Positions 46,297 to 54,853 are shown, counted from the stretch's first letter. The stretch is DNA of 59,592 nucleotides from Fischerella thermalis PCC 7521 (GCF_000317225.1 NZ_AJLL01000052.1:1-59592); one strand, 5' to 3'. A program made the numbers and translations. Notes: a model not told the origin generated them from the sequence alone.

Positions 46297-47148
46297 ATGA
46301 CTCAAGATATGCAACGCGAATTTGCTAACCGCGCTGAGTTGATAGCTTACCTGCGCGAACAATTTCCTCAAGCCGCAGGACGCGATGATCATATCAGTCA
46401 AACAATTGGTGGACGTCAAGCTGCTGAAAAATTACTACAAAAAGTAGAACCAGCGAAATACGCAAAAACACGTAATTATTTTACGGGTGCAGTCACACGA
46501 CTTTCTCCCTATATTCGTTATGGCGTTCTCAGTTTACGCGAAATACGAAATTATGTACTTGATCGTGTGCAAAATCAAGATGAGGTCACTAAACTAATAA
46601 ACGAATTAGGTTGGCGCGACTATTGGCAACGGTTGTATGTCAAGCTGGGAAATAAAATTTGGCAAGACCAAGAAGAATATAAAACAGGCTATAACCAGAG
46701 TGAATACGCGCCGGAATTACCAGAGGATATTAAACAAGCTACAACAGGCAGAGTATGTATCGATAGTTTCAGCCAAGAACTACGAGAAACGGGTTATCTT
46801 CATAACCACGCCCGGATGTGGATGGCAGCTTATATTATTCATTGGCGGCGTATCCAGTGGCAAGCTGGAGCTAAATGGTTTCTCGAACATCTTTTAGATG
46901 GCGACCCGGCTAGTAATAATATGTCATGGCAATGGGTAGCCAGCACCTTCAGCCATAAACCGTATTACTTCAATCGCGAAAACTTGGAACGCTATACAGA
47001 AGGTGTTTATTGTCGCCAATGTCCTCTCTATGGTCATTGTGACTTTGAAGGTAGCTATGAAGAGTTAGAAGCACGGCTATTTCCCAAAGGGGAATTTAGC
47101 AAAAAACCCAATAGTCAAAGTTGGCAAAAAGGGAAGAAGCGACGGTAA
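46297..47148 (+). CDS. Photolyase/cryptochrome-like protein with FAD domain only
   Basis: This 283-residue protein is the C-terminal, FAD-binding half of the photolyase/cryptochrome family without the N-terminal antenna-binding Rossmann domain. Signatures are RDDHISQTIGGRQAA, RLSPYIRYGVLS near 68-79, ELGWRDYWQRLY, YLHNHARMWMAAY and the NNMSWQWVASTFSHKPYYFNRENLE block that lines FAD. A Cys cluster near the end (C-x2-C-x5-C in CRQCPLYGHC) could bind a metal. Such short photolyase-like proteins have been described; repair activity is uncertain. The ATG at 46297 is chosen over an upstream TTG. Confidence 0.85.
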   Translation: MTQDMQREFANRAELIAYLREQFPQAAGRDDHISQTIGGRQAAEKLLQKVEPAKYAKTRNYFTGAVTRLSPYIRYGVLSLREIRNYVLDRVQNQDEVTKLINELGWRDYWQRLYVKLGNKIWQDQEEYKTGYNQSEYAPELPEDIKQATTGRVCIDSFSQELRETGYLHNHARMWMAAYIIHWRRIQWQAGAKWFLEHLLDGDPASNNMSWQWVASTFSHKPYYFNRENLERYTEGVYCRQCPLYGHCDFEGSYEELEARLFPKGEFSKKPNSQSWQKGKKRR

Positions 47149-47251
47149 GAAAAGTTGGCGCTTCCATCTTCTTAAGTGGACTTAAGTTATTAGTCAAGAA
47201 ATAGATTTCTTGGCGGGCTAGGGCGCGCTTTACAATTTTGCTAAATATATG

Positions 47252-47280
47252 GCTATGATAATAATTATTATTATCATAGC
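47252..47280. promoter_or_regulatory. 29-bp perfect palindrome, probable Zur box
   Basis: The arms GCTATGATAATAAT and ATTATTATCATAGC are perfect complements about a single central T. Within it, 47256-47270 (TGATAATAATTATTA) differs at one base from the 7-1-7 sequence TGATAATnATTATCA recognised by cyanobacterial Zur. It ends 8 bp before the start codon of the FAD-protein gene, so binding would block the start region. HemB and a COG0523 protein, both typical of Zur regulons, follow downstream. Confidence 0.7.
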
Positions 47281-47288
47281 TGACACAG

Positions 47289-48530
47289 ATGGAAGAGACT
47301 CCACCGTGCTTACCCGCTAAAACTGACCTGGCAATTATCGGTGCTGGTCCCCACGCTTTAACTTTGGTAACTCACTTGCTGCAAAAACGGCAAACTATGT
47401 GGGGAAAATTTCTGGTGTTTGACAAGAGTGGAAGGTGGATGAGTCGCTGGCAAAATCAATTTGCTGCTTTAGAAATTCCGCATTTGCGTTCCCCTGCTGT
47501 ACATCATCCTGATCCCAATCCTTTTGCTTTACGGAAATTTGCCGAATCTCGTCCTCATGAGTTTTTTCCTCCTTATGACTTGCCAGGGACTCGGCTATTT
47601 GACGATTTTTGTCAGGATGTAATTCGCCGCTATTCGTTACAGCAGCAAGTTATTCCTCTTGGTGTGACACGTATTGAACCTTTACCTCATCTGTTTCGCC
47701 CTCGCCTGCGTCTATGGTTGCAAGATGGAAAATCAATCATTGCGCGACGGGTAGTACTCGCAACGGGTAGTAGTAAATTACAATTACCTAATTGGGTAAA
47801 CCAGATAACTTCAGGGTATCCTGAACACAAGCTTTGTCACTCAAGTTCAGTGGATTTACGTAGATTGTGCCTTACAGGCGAAAGAGTATTAATTGTGGGT
47901 GGCGGGCTAACGAGTGGACATTTGGCAGTAGGTGCTATTTCTCGTGGTGCAAAAGTCGACTTGATGATCAGGCGACACCTGCAAGAAAAGTTATTCGATG
48001 CTGAACCCGGTTGGTTAGGGCCAAAGTATTTGAAGGGATTTTTTGCAGAACAAGATTACCAAAAGCGCTTTGCCACAATTTTGCAAGCGCGTAACGGTGG
48101 TTCTATGACACCAGCAATGGGAATGCAGCTACGACGAGAAGTACGTAGCGGTAATCTTAGGATTAACGAAAACTGTCAAGTGGTGATGGCACAGTGGATG
48201 GGTGAGAAATGGCGAGTGCAATGTAGTGATGGTAGTCAGCATGAATACAGTCGAATTTGGCTTTCCACTGGCACTAAATTTGATGTGACATCTGAGGCGT
48301 TGTTACAAGAAGTATTAGAAGTGTACCCAATTAAGATAGTCAATGGTTTGCCAGTTCTGGATGAATATTTGCGCGTTCCTGGTTGTGAATTATTTCTAAT
48401 GGGTGGGTTAGCAGCTTTACAAGTAGGGCCAACAGCACGAAATTTATCTGGTGCAAGAATGGCAAGTGAAAAGATTGTTCCAGCAATTGTGAAGCCGAGT
48501 ATGGCGCTTTCACAGCTTAGAAGTGCTTAA
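47289..48530 (+). CDS. FAD/NAD(P)-binding monooxygenase-like protein
   Basis: This 413-residue protein has an N-terminal FAD motif (LAIIGAGPHALTLVTHLL, residues 14-31), the DKSGRWMSRWQNQF region, an ATGSSKLQLP motif near 157-166 and a second dinucleotide motif VLIVGGGLTSGHLAVGA near 199-215. It resembles flavin monooxygenases of the lysine/ornithine N-hydroxylase type, but the substrate is unknown. It is the first gene after the Zur-like palindrome; the hemB gene follows 89 bp later and then the COG0523 gene 66 bp after that, all on one strand. Its inclusion suggests a role in zinc-limited metabolism, which is inference. Confidence 0.8.
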   Translation: MEETPPCLPAKTDLAIIGAGPHALTLVTHLLQKRQTMWGKFLVFDKSGRWMSRWQNQFAALEIPHLRSPAVHHPDPNPFALRKFAESRPHEFFPPYDLPGTRLFDDFCQDVIRRYSLQQQVIPLGVTRIEPLPHLFRPRLRLWLQDGKSIIARRVVLATGSSKLQLPNWVNQITSGYPEHKLCHSSSVDLRRLCLTGERVLIVGGGLTSGHLAVGAISRGAKVDLMIRRHLQEKLFDAEPGWLGPKYLKGFFAEQDYQKRFATILQARNGGSMTPAMGMQLRREVRSGNLRINENCQVVMAQWMGEKWRVQCSDGSQHEYSRIWLSTGTKFDVTSEALLQEVLEVYPIKIVNGLPVLDEYLRVPGCELFLMGGLAALQVGPTARNLSGARMASEKIVPAIVKPSMALSQLRSA

Positions 48531-48595
48531 GATTACCAATTACACAATATAATCCTTGCCATTTTATGAGCGCTTGAGTGGTCTAGAAGTACTGA

Positions 48596-49660
<1,065 letters not shown>

Positions 49661-49726
49661 GTAATAGGGAACAGGAAATAGGGATTTCTCAGTTCAGATA
49701 AACATTACGAAAATATAGGACGAACT

Positions 49727-50755
49727 ATGACTCAACTTACTGCACCAAATGCAAACACAATTGCTGATATTCCTAAGCGAGGAATGCCTGTTACAATAAT
49801 TACAGGATTTTTAGGTAGTGGTAAAACCACTCTGCTGAATCAAATTCTGAAAAACAAACAAGATTTAAAAGTTGCCGTTCTGGTCAATGAATTTGGTGAC
49901 ATTAATATTGATAGTCAGTTGCTAGTTTCAATAGACGAAGATATGCTGGAACTGAGCAATGGCTGTATTTGTTGTACGATCAATGATGGATTAGTTGATG
50001 CTGTTTATCGGGTTTTGGAAAGAGAAGAACGCATTGATTATCTTGTAATTGAAACCACTGGTGTTGCTGACCCTCTACCGATTATTTTAACTTTTCTGGG
50101 TACAGAGCTTCGAGACCTCACTCACCTAGATTCTATCCTCACATTGGTAGATTCTGAGGCATTTAACCATGAACATTTTCTTAGTGAAGCAGCTTTAAAA
50201 CAGATTACCTATGGAGATATTGTTCTTTTGAATAAAACTGATTTGGTTACACAACAAAAGCTAGAGGAATTAGAAGCTTATATCCGGGAAGTGAAAGCTG
50301 GTGCAAAAATTTTGCACACCACCTATGGGCAAGTGCCGTTACCATTAATTTTGGGTGTAGATTTAACTCCCAAAGATGAATATTCATCTCTTATTGAGGA
50401 GAAACATGAGCATCATCATGATCACAATCATGAACATCACCATCATCATAGACACCACTCCCATCATTTAGAAAATGATGGATTTATTTCGATTTCTTTC
50501 CAAAGTGATAGACCTTTTGATGTTCATAAATTTGAGAAATTTTTAAATGAAGAAATTCCTCAAGATATCTTTAGAGCCAAAGGTATTCTTTGGTTTAGTG
50601 ATAGTAATTTACGACATATATTTCAACTTAGCGGCCCTCGTTATAGCTTAAATGGTGATGAATGGCTGACTTCACCTAAAAATCAGCTAGTTTTCATTGG
50701 TAGAAATTTGGATGTAAATGAGATTACTTCTCTGCTTAACCAATGTTTGGCATGA
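49727..50755 (+). CDS. COG0523 GTP-dependent metallochaperone
   Basis: This 342-residue protein belongs to the CobW/YjiA/ZNG1 family of GTPases that deliver metal, often zinc, to client enzymes. It has Walker A GFLGSGKTT (27-35), the metal-binding CxCC motif at 80-83 (GCICCT), ETTGVADP near 106-113, the NKTD guanine motif, and a His-rich loop (about 226-246, HEHHHDHNHEHHHHH region) before the CobW_C domain. Its neighbours and the upstream Zur-like palindrome place it in the zinc-starvation subgroup. Confidence 0.93.
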   Translation: MTQLTAPNANTIADIPKRGMPVTIITGFLGSGKTTLLNQILKNKQDLKVAVLVNEFGDINIDSQLLVSIDEDMLELSNGCICCTINDGLVDAVYRVLEREERIDYLVIETTGVADPLPIILTFLGTELRDLTHLDSILTLVDSEAFNHEHFLSEAALKQITYGDIVLLNKTDLVTQQKLEELEAYIREVKAGAKILHTTYGQVPLPLILGVDLTPKDEYSSLIEEKHEHHHDHNHEHHHHHRHHSHHLENDGFISISFQSDRPFDVHKFEKFLNEEIPQDIFRAKGILWFSDSNLRHIFQLSGPRYSLNGDEWLTSPKNQLVFIGRNLDVNEITSLLNQCLA

Positions 50756-50864
50756 TAACAATGTGTCAATTGGTAATTAACTGAGTTTTTATAACTTTTG
50801 CAAAAGTCGAATTATCCCCCTAACTTCTCCAGTTTTGGGGGAAGAAATCTTTAAATAAAATAGA

Positions 50865-50990
50865 GGCGTTGCTGAATCAAGATATGAATTTACAATTCAC
50901 GGGTATGACCAGACGTAGTAGAGACGTAGCATTGCTACGTCTCTACAAAAATGTATGCACACATAATTCATGACCAAATTCAGCAACGCC
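50865..50990. mobile_element. Intact MITE with 13-bp inverted repeats and 8-bp target duplication
   Basis: The 126-bp element has perfect 13-bp terminal inverted repeats (GGCGTTGCTGAAT at 50865-50877, ATTCAGCAACGCC at 50978-50990) and is flanked by AAAATAGA on both sides (50857-50864 and 50991-50998). A perfect internal hairpin GTAGAGACGTAGC-att-GCTACGTCTCTAC fills the centre. No coding capacity. The end sequence resembles IS termini of the IS4/IS5 type seen in cyanobacteria, so it would need a transposase from elsewhere. Confidence 0.9.
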
Positions 50991-51033
50991 AAAATAGATG
51001 TGTTTTGGAGTAAATTTAGTTGGCTTTGAAATA

Positions 51034-51285
51034 TCAATATAAGGGTTCTACGCGGACAGCTTTTATGATTGCATCCGCATCTGTAGTATTCTGATCTAAT
51101 TTCGGAACAACAGATACCTTTATGACTTGACAGTCTATTGCCCCTTCTATACCTACATGTCTATAAATATAATCTCCTACTCTTGGCACAACTCCAAATC
51201 TAGCCCTATACTGACTAATGGAATTAGCTGTTGTTTCATCTGTGTCATCGTAGATAAAAACTGCTAAGTCAAACATTTTACTCAT
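51034..51285 (-). CDS. Small protein of unknown function
   Basis: This 83-residue protein is likely real: it starts with an ATG after an AAGGAATGAG-type purine-rich stretch and has balanced composition. It reads as a beta-rich domain: FDLAVFIYDD, VVPRVGDYIYRH, IEGAIDCQVIKVSVVPK and AIIKAVRVEP. The VPRVGDYIYR pattern resembles small phage or toxin-system proteins but I cannot assign a family. The neighbouring MITE separates it from the zinc operon. Confidence 0.5.
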   Translation of the reverse strand: MSKMFDLAVFIYDDTDETTANSISQYRARFGVVPRVGDYIYRHVGIEGAIDCQVIKVSVVPKLDQNTTDADAIIKAVRVEPLY

Positions 51286-51386
51286 TCCTTCGCACTAAAA
51301 TTTTTGCCACAGTCGTTAACACCGATATCTTTGTTTGTCTGTGTACTTGCCAGTACCTTTGACATTGTTGCTATTGTGGCTACAAC

Positions 51387-51554
51387 ATGTCACTCCTACA
51401 CACCCTGATTAAATCTGCATCACATCTACAGCAACATCTTCATTTTTCAATGCTTTCTGTGATTCTTGTTACTGTGCTGCTGGTTGTAGCTATAGCAATT
51501 TACATCTTGTTCGCTTTAATACTTAATAATGTTGGGTTGGCTGGCAATAGGTAA
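51387..51554 (+). CDS. Possible 55-residue single-pass membrane protein
   Basis: An ATG-initiated frame of 55 codons encodes a short basic/His-containing N-terminus (LLHTLIKSASHLQQHLHF) and a clean transmembrane helix (about 22-45, MLSVILVTVLLVVAIAIYIL). The C-terminus runs into a TAATGGG repeat that supplies the stop codon. No obvious ribosome binding site. Small hydrophobic proteins of this kind include type I toxins and complex subunits. The rest of the 51286-51792 spacer shows only repeats. Confidence 0.4.
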   Translation: MSLLHTLIKSASHLQQHLHFSMLSVILVTVLLVVAIAIYILFALILNNVGLAGNR

Positions 51555-51792
51555 TGGGTAATAGGAAAAGGCAATTACCAACTACGTCTACCATAATATT
51601 TTAAGTAATTAGCCGAACTTGATATTACCTGCAAGTATAGATGCCAATGGAGGTAATTTGATAAAGTATGACTTTTTACTTATTTTTATATCTTATAAAT
51701 AAATCGATAAGCATTTTAGTCAAGATTGTTCCAGTCTGAAGTAATGGCTCAGATCTGTTGATTTAGTTTCAATATTATGCTGTGGCACGCTA

Positions 51793-52104
51793 CTATAAAA
51801 CTTTTGCGATGTTGTCTATGACTTTCTTCAAGGTGGGTTTTAGTGGAAACAGGCTCCAATTATTGGGTGGGAGGTGATTAAAAGAAACTTCTAAGCAACA
51901 ATCATCATTTGGCGGTTTTTTATCCAGGAACTTGAAGGATTTTTCTTGTGGCTCCAAAACCCAATTCTGAGGAACATTGAAGCGAACAACACCTCGACCT
52001 GCGACAAAAATTTTGTAGCCCGGTGGAGATTCCCAGTGATGGTCAGGTTTTAGTTCAAGCGTTTCTTTAATCCACTGGAGATTGCTTTTCTTACGCTTTG
52101 TCAT
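51793..52104 (-). CDS. Conserved hypothetical protein
   Basis: I do not recognise this 103-residue protein. It begins with a basic segment (TKRKKSNLQWIKE), then PPGYKIFVAGRGVVRFNVPQNWVLEP and EVSFNHLPPNNWSLFPLKPTL, a mixed alpha/beta pattern rich in Pro, Trp and Lys. Its start codon overlaps by 14 bp the end of a short upstream frame on the same strand (52091-52231), which suggests translational coupling if that frame is real. Confidence 0.6.
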   Translation of the reverse strand: MTKRKKSNLQWIKETLELKPDHHWESPPGYKIFVAGRGVVRFNVPQNWVLEPQEKSFKFLDKKPPNDDCCLEVSFNHLPPNNWSLFPLKPTLKKVIDNIAKVL

Positions 52105-52231
52105 AGTGTTTATGTAAATCTGCTGAAGAGGTGCGATCGCTCAGATTGGTTTGTAGGCGATCGACCATTTTGTTAATGTTATCAAAGCTGTCACACAACG
52201 CTTTGATTGCAGCTTGACGTTTGGTAGGGGA
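52091..52231 (-). pseudogene. Short open frame without clear start, overlapping the next gene
   Basis: The frame reads RQAAIKALCDSFDNINKMVD then RLQTNLSDRT and ends with a TAA that overlaps the ATG region of the 103-residue gene. It has a coding-like helical composition but no ATG before residue 20, so it may be the 3' end of a truncated gene. The remainder of the spacer to 52545 holds two HIP1 sites and nothing else I can support. Confidence 0.35.
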
Positions 52232-52545
52232 TTAAAGTTTTTCTATGCTGTATCTTTTTATATCCATTTTCAATGTTATATTTTTGCGATCGCCACAACT
52301 GATCACTACCTTTAGAAAATAGATCAAGTTGATTTTAGTAAGCAAAAAGCCTAATAGCCTTCTCAAAAATACCAAAGTGCGTTTTGAGCGATCGCAGTTA
52401 TGTTTAGCTGATCAAGGCTACCGGAGTGAGCTATTCTATTGCCCAGAAGTCAAGTTCTGGGCGGAATTTCAAGCTTACTGACATTGGTGCAATATCTGAG
52501 ATTCACTAAAATTTTTAGCTACCCAGGTAGCAATATTCCCCAATT

Positions 52546-53421
52546 CTAAGCCGCAGACAAACAAAGAGGGGTAGGTTCTAAACCTACCCCTACTTTTTCT
52601 AAAATACTGCGTCCAACTGCTGCTGCTACTGGCTTTAAACTATCAACTAAATCCACCATATCTTCTAAAGACAAGGCTTGACGGGCGTCGGAAACGGATT
52701 TTTCCGGTTCTGGGTGACATTCAATAATTAAACCATCTGCACCACAGGCAACAGCAGCCCTCGCAACGGGTGCTACTAACTCTCGCTTGCCAACTGCATG
52801 GGAAGGATCGACAATCACAGGTAAGTGGGTGATTTGCTTAAGTGCTGCTACAGCTCCTAAATCCAACACGTTGCGGGTATAGTTATCGAAACTACGGATA
52901 CCCCGCTCACACAACACTACATCTGGGTTGCCGTGGCTTAAAATATATTCGGCTGCCATAACAAATTCTTCGATTGTCGCTGCTAAACCACGTTTGAGGA
53001 GGATAGGTTTACCAGCTTGTCCTAAAGCTTTGAGTAAATCGAAGTTTTGCATATTGCGACTACCTACTTGCAGCATATCAGCATGGGCAGCAACTACTTC
53101 GATTTGAGAGATTGTCATGACTTCAGTGACAACTGGCATATTGTAACGCGATCGCACTTCTGCCAGAATCTTTAATCCCTCCTCGCCCATTCCCTGAAAA
53201 GCATAGGGAGAGGTACGGGGTTTATAGACACCACCACGCAAAGCGTTTACAGATGCAGGAGATAGCTTTTGCGCAACAGTCTCCATTTGTTCGGTGTTTT
53301 CAACTGTGCAAGGCCCCCCAATAATTACTACTTCTTTACCACCAAAAGCAACTGTTTGAGAAATTTTCACAGTGGTTTGATGGTGAGGATGGGGTTTGGC
53401 GGCTAATTTGGCATTGATCAT
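52546..53421 (-). CDS. aroF: 3-deoxy-7-phosphoheptulonate (DAHP) synthase
   Basis: AroF condenses phosphoenolpyruvate and erythrose 4-phosphate, the first step of the shikimate pathway and so of Phe, Tyr and Trp synthesis. The 291-residue protein is the type I-beta core without the ferredoxin-like regulatory domain. Motifs seen are IIGGPCTVEN (33-42), LRGGVYKPRTSPYAFQGMGEEGL (about 61-83), LLKRG, the CERGIRSFDNYTRNVLDLGAV block and DPSHAVGKR (about 211-219). The last dozen codons come from a palindromic repeat. An AAGGAG-type site precedes the ATG. With no allosteric domain, control appears to lie in the leader: two tandem attenuators at 53527-53787. Confidence 0.95.
   Translation of the reverse strand: MINAKLAAKPHPHHQTTVKISQTVAFGGKEVVIIGGPCTVENTEQMETVAQKLSPASVNALRGGVYKPRTSPYAFQGMGEEGLKILAEVRSRYNMPVVTEVMTISQIEVVAAHADMLQVGSRNMQNFDLLKALGQAGKPILLKRGLAATIEEFVMAAEYILSHGNPDVVLCERGIRSFDNYTRNVLDLGAVAALKQITHLPVIVDPSHAVGKRELVAPVARAAVACGADGLIIECHPEPEKSVSDARQALSLEDMVDLVDSLKPVAAAVGRSILEKVGVGLEPTPLCLSAA
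52566..52590. repeat. Palindromic repeat encoding the AroF C-terminus
   Basis: AGGGGTAGGTT-cta-AACCTACCCCT, a perfect 11-bp hairpin of a dispersed type, lies inside the coding end of aroF and is read as VGLEPTPL. It could also act as the transcript's 3' stem. Confidence 0.85.
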
Positions 53422-53526
53422 CTTCCGGTTCTCCTTAAAAATAGAGTAATGGTTATTAGTTAATGGTTGGTGGTTGATTGATTGGGCTATAAAGCTTTGA
53501 CTCTGTCATTCTTCCAAACAACTAAC

Positions 53527-53601
53527 AAAAAACAAAACCCGGAACCTTGTTTAAGTCCCGGGTGCTGGCGTTTCATCGACATGACACTTTACCCGGAACT
53601 T
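53527..53601 (-). terminator. aroF attenuator 2: terminator with competing antiterminator
   Basis: In the minus-strand transcript, AAGTTCCGGGT (53601-53591, last codons of leader peptide 2) can pair over 11 bp with ACCCGGGACTT (53563-53553). The same ACCCGGGACTT alternatively pairs with AGGTTCCGGGT (53547-53537, 5-nt loop) to form an intrinsic terminator followed by TTTGTTTTTTG. The antiterminator has one wobble pair and the terminator two. A weaker CCC-A-GAA...TTC-C-GGG pairing within the leader end could hide the antiterminator strand when there is no translation. Confidence 0.85.
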
Positions 53602-53648
53602 GTTCTGGGCCAAAAGTAAAAGTAAAACCAGCTACCGAAGTAAATCAT
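53589..53648 (-). CDS. aroF leader peptide 2, aromatic-rich
   Basis: A 19-residue peptide, MIYFGSWFYFYFWPRTSSG, with nine aromatic residues (four Phe... five Phe counting F4, F8, F10 and F12 as four, three Tyr and two Trp). It has an AAGGAGA site at 53666-53660, 11 nt before the ATG. A ribosome paused at codons 8-12 would leave the antiterminator strand at 53601 free; a ribosome reaching the stop codon (53591-53589) would cover it. This is the layout of classical ribosome-mediated attenuation. Residue composition points to Phe, Tyr and Trp sensing together. Confidence 0.85.
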   Translation of the reverse strand: MIYFGSWFYFYFWPRTSSG

Positions 53649-53666
53649 GACGATGGCATTCTCCTT

Positions 53667-53746
53667 AAAAAACAAAAACCGCAGAATTTGCTCTGCGGTT
53701 CACCGGGCGGTTTCCATTAGGAAACTAGATTCACTCCCGGTGAACC
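53667..53746 (-). terminator. aroF attenuator 1: terminator with competing antiterminator
   Basis: In the minus-strand transcript, GGTTCACCGGG (53746-53736, last sense codons of leader peptide 1) pairs perfectly over 11 bp with CCCGGTGAACC (53707-53697), enclosing a GTTTCC-taat-GGAAAC hairpin. The last four bases of that strand (53700-53697) are also the base of the terminator AACCGCAGA/TCTGCGGTT (53700-53692 with 53685-53677), which is followed by TTTGTTTTTT. The two structures therefore exclude each other. Confidence 0.85.
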
Positions 53747-53787
53747 ACCCTAAACCAGTAATAATAGTAGGAACTGTTGATAAACAT
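53731..53787 (-). CDS. aroF leader peptide 1, Tyr-rich
   Basis: An 18-residue peptide, MFINSSYYYYWFRVVHRE, with the run YYYYWF at codons 7-12. No strong ribosome binding site is visible. The antiterminator strand starts at the third base of codon 14, so a ribosome stalled at the Tyr codons would leave it free, whereas stalling at Trp11 or Phe12 would partly cover it. Stop at the TGA (53733-53731) covers it fully. This suggests that tyrosine is the main signal for the first attenuator. Confidence 0.8.
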   Translation of the reverse strand: MFINSSYYYYWFRVVHRE

Positions 53788-53815
53788 GTGCGGGGTGCTT
53801 TTTCTGAAAAACCTA

Positions 53816-53821
53816 ATTATA
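53816..53821 (-). promoter_or_regulatory. Candidate -10 element of the aroF leader promoter
   Basis: A perfect TATAAT on the minus strand, about 30 bp before the ATG of leader peptide 1. The best -35 partner (TTATCG, 16-bp spacing) is weak; TTGACG with TATCGT 17 bp later (about 53868-53840) is an alternative. The region 53850-54270 otherwise holds no gene I accept. Confidence 0.4.
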
Positions 53822-54361
53822 GACCTATACTCAAGAACGATAACAGACGGTCTGAGTATCGTCAATACCCTTTCCGGAAATAGCAATAAGGATTAAGAAA
53901 ATGAAAATATTGAGAGTGGTAATAGAAAAGTATAGAATATTTGTTATTTTATCTACGTAAAATCTAGAGAATCAAGCAGATAGCCCCACAATCTCAAAAA
54001 ACGATAGACTCATTACAATGTTGGGGTCCAAAACTAGTTGTGTGCTTGCGTATATGCTAAGCAGTTTGTTGTTAGATATATCGCTCTTAGAAATTAAGAG
54101 ACCTTTGTTAGTGTACTGACATAATTTAACAGCAAGTAGGGGCGTAGCATTTGGATGAAGATATTTAGTTTTGAACAAAAGATACCCATACAAATGCACG
54201 TGTCTCACAGTAGATAGTGGTTAGTAGTAAATAGGAACACAAAGCTTTTCCTGCATACGGTAGCTAGTAGAGCAAAATAACAAGCAACCAACAACTAACA
54301 ACGTAACAACCAAACATTAACAATTTTGATTCATTCTCGGCTGAATTCTAGTGATTGTATT

Positions 54362-54853
54362 ATGCCTAGCTCCAAATCCAACATTTTAGCCACATCATTT
54401 GACTATAAAGGAGTTTATCCCTGCCCAGTTTGTCATGTTGGCAAGATTAGTAATATGCCATTGATGGAGGCAATGTCTTGTGATTTTTGCCATCAGATTT
54501 TCACTGTTAATTTAGAACAACAACAATTAGTTCTACCTTCTAGACAACCTCCTTTAATTTGGCGTTGGAATGGCTTTAACTGGACAGAAGCTCATTTAGA
54601 AGGAGTAGAATTTGGTTGGAGTTATGTAGTAGCAGCAATTGCTTTTATATTTCTGCCTACTGCTTTAATTGGAACAGTAGCTTATATTTTTCCGCCACAT
54701 CCATATGCTCCTCTATCTTGGATTCCATATCTTTGGACTATATTAACTTTTTTGTCACATTTAGCAATTATTGTTTGGCTTTTGATTGAGATTTATCAGA
54801 TTCCAGTGAGAGCCTATTTGCGAGCTATGCGACAACGTTTAATTGGTCGCTAA
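54362..54853 (+). CDS. Zinc-ribbon membrane protein
   Basis: This 163-residue protein has a zinc ribbon at about residues 20-47 (CPVC at one end, CDFCHQIF at the other: two CxxC knuckles 19 residues apart), a WRWNGFNW segment, and two transmembrane helices (about 86-110 and 122-146) before a basic C-terminus. The ATG at 54362 is chosen; an earlier in-frame start at 54326 adds 12 residues that look non-coding. Function is unknown; the family is common in cyanobacteria. Confidence 0.7.
   Translation: MPSSKSNILATSFDYKGVYPCPVCHVGKISNMPLMEAMSCDFCHQIFTVNLEQQQLVLPSRQPPLIWRWNGFNWTEAHLEGVEFGWSYVVAAIAFIFLPTALIGTVAYIFPPHPYAPLSWIPYLWTILTFLSHLAIIVWLLIEIYQIPVRAYLRAMRQRLIGR

Noticed and set aside
53740-53756. 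AGGGTGG-like sequence resembling a T-box core
   Set aside because: The similarity is short, the specifier and antiterminator architecture of a T-box is absent, and the bases are coding in leader peptide 1 and part of its antiterminator.
53647-53883. 78-codon open frame on the plus strand opposite the aroF leader
   Set aside because: It is fully explained as antisense to the two leader peptides and their hairpins; its composition follows the palindromes.
53972-54208. 78-codon frame on the minus strand upstream of aroF
   Set aside because: No recognisable domain, no ribosome binding site, and atypical composition; it overlaps the likely promoter region.
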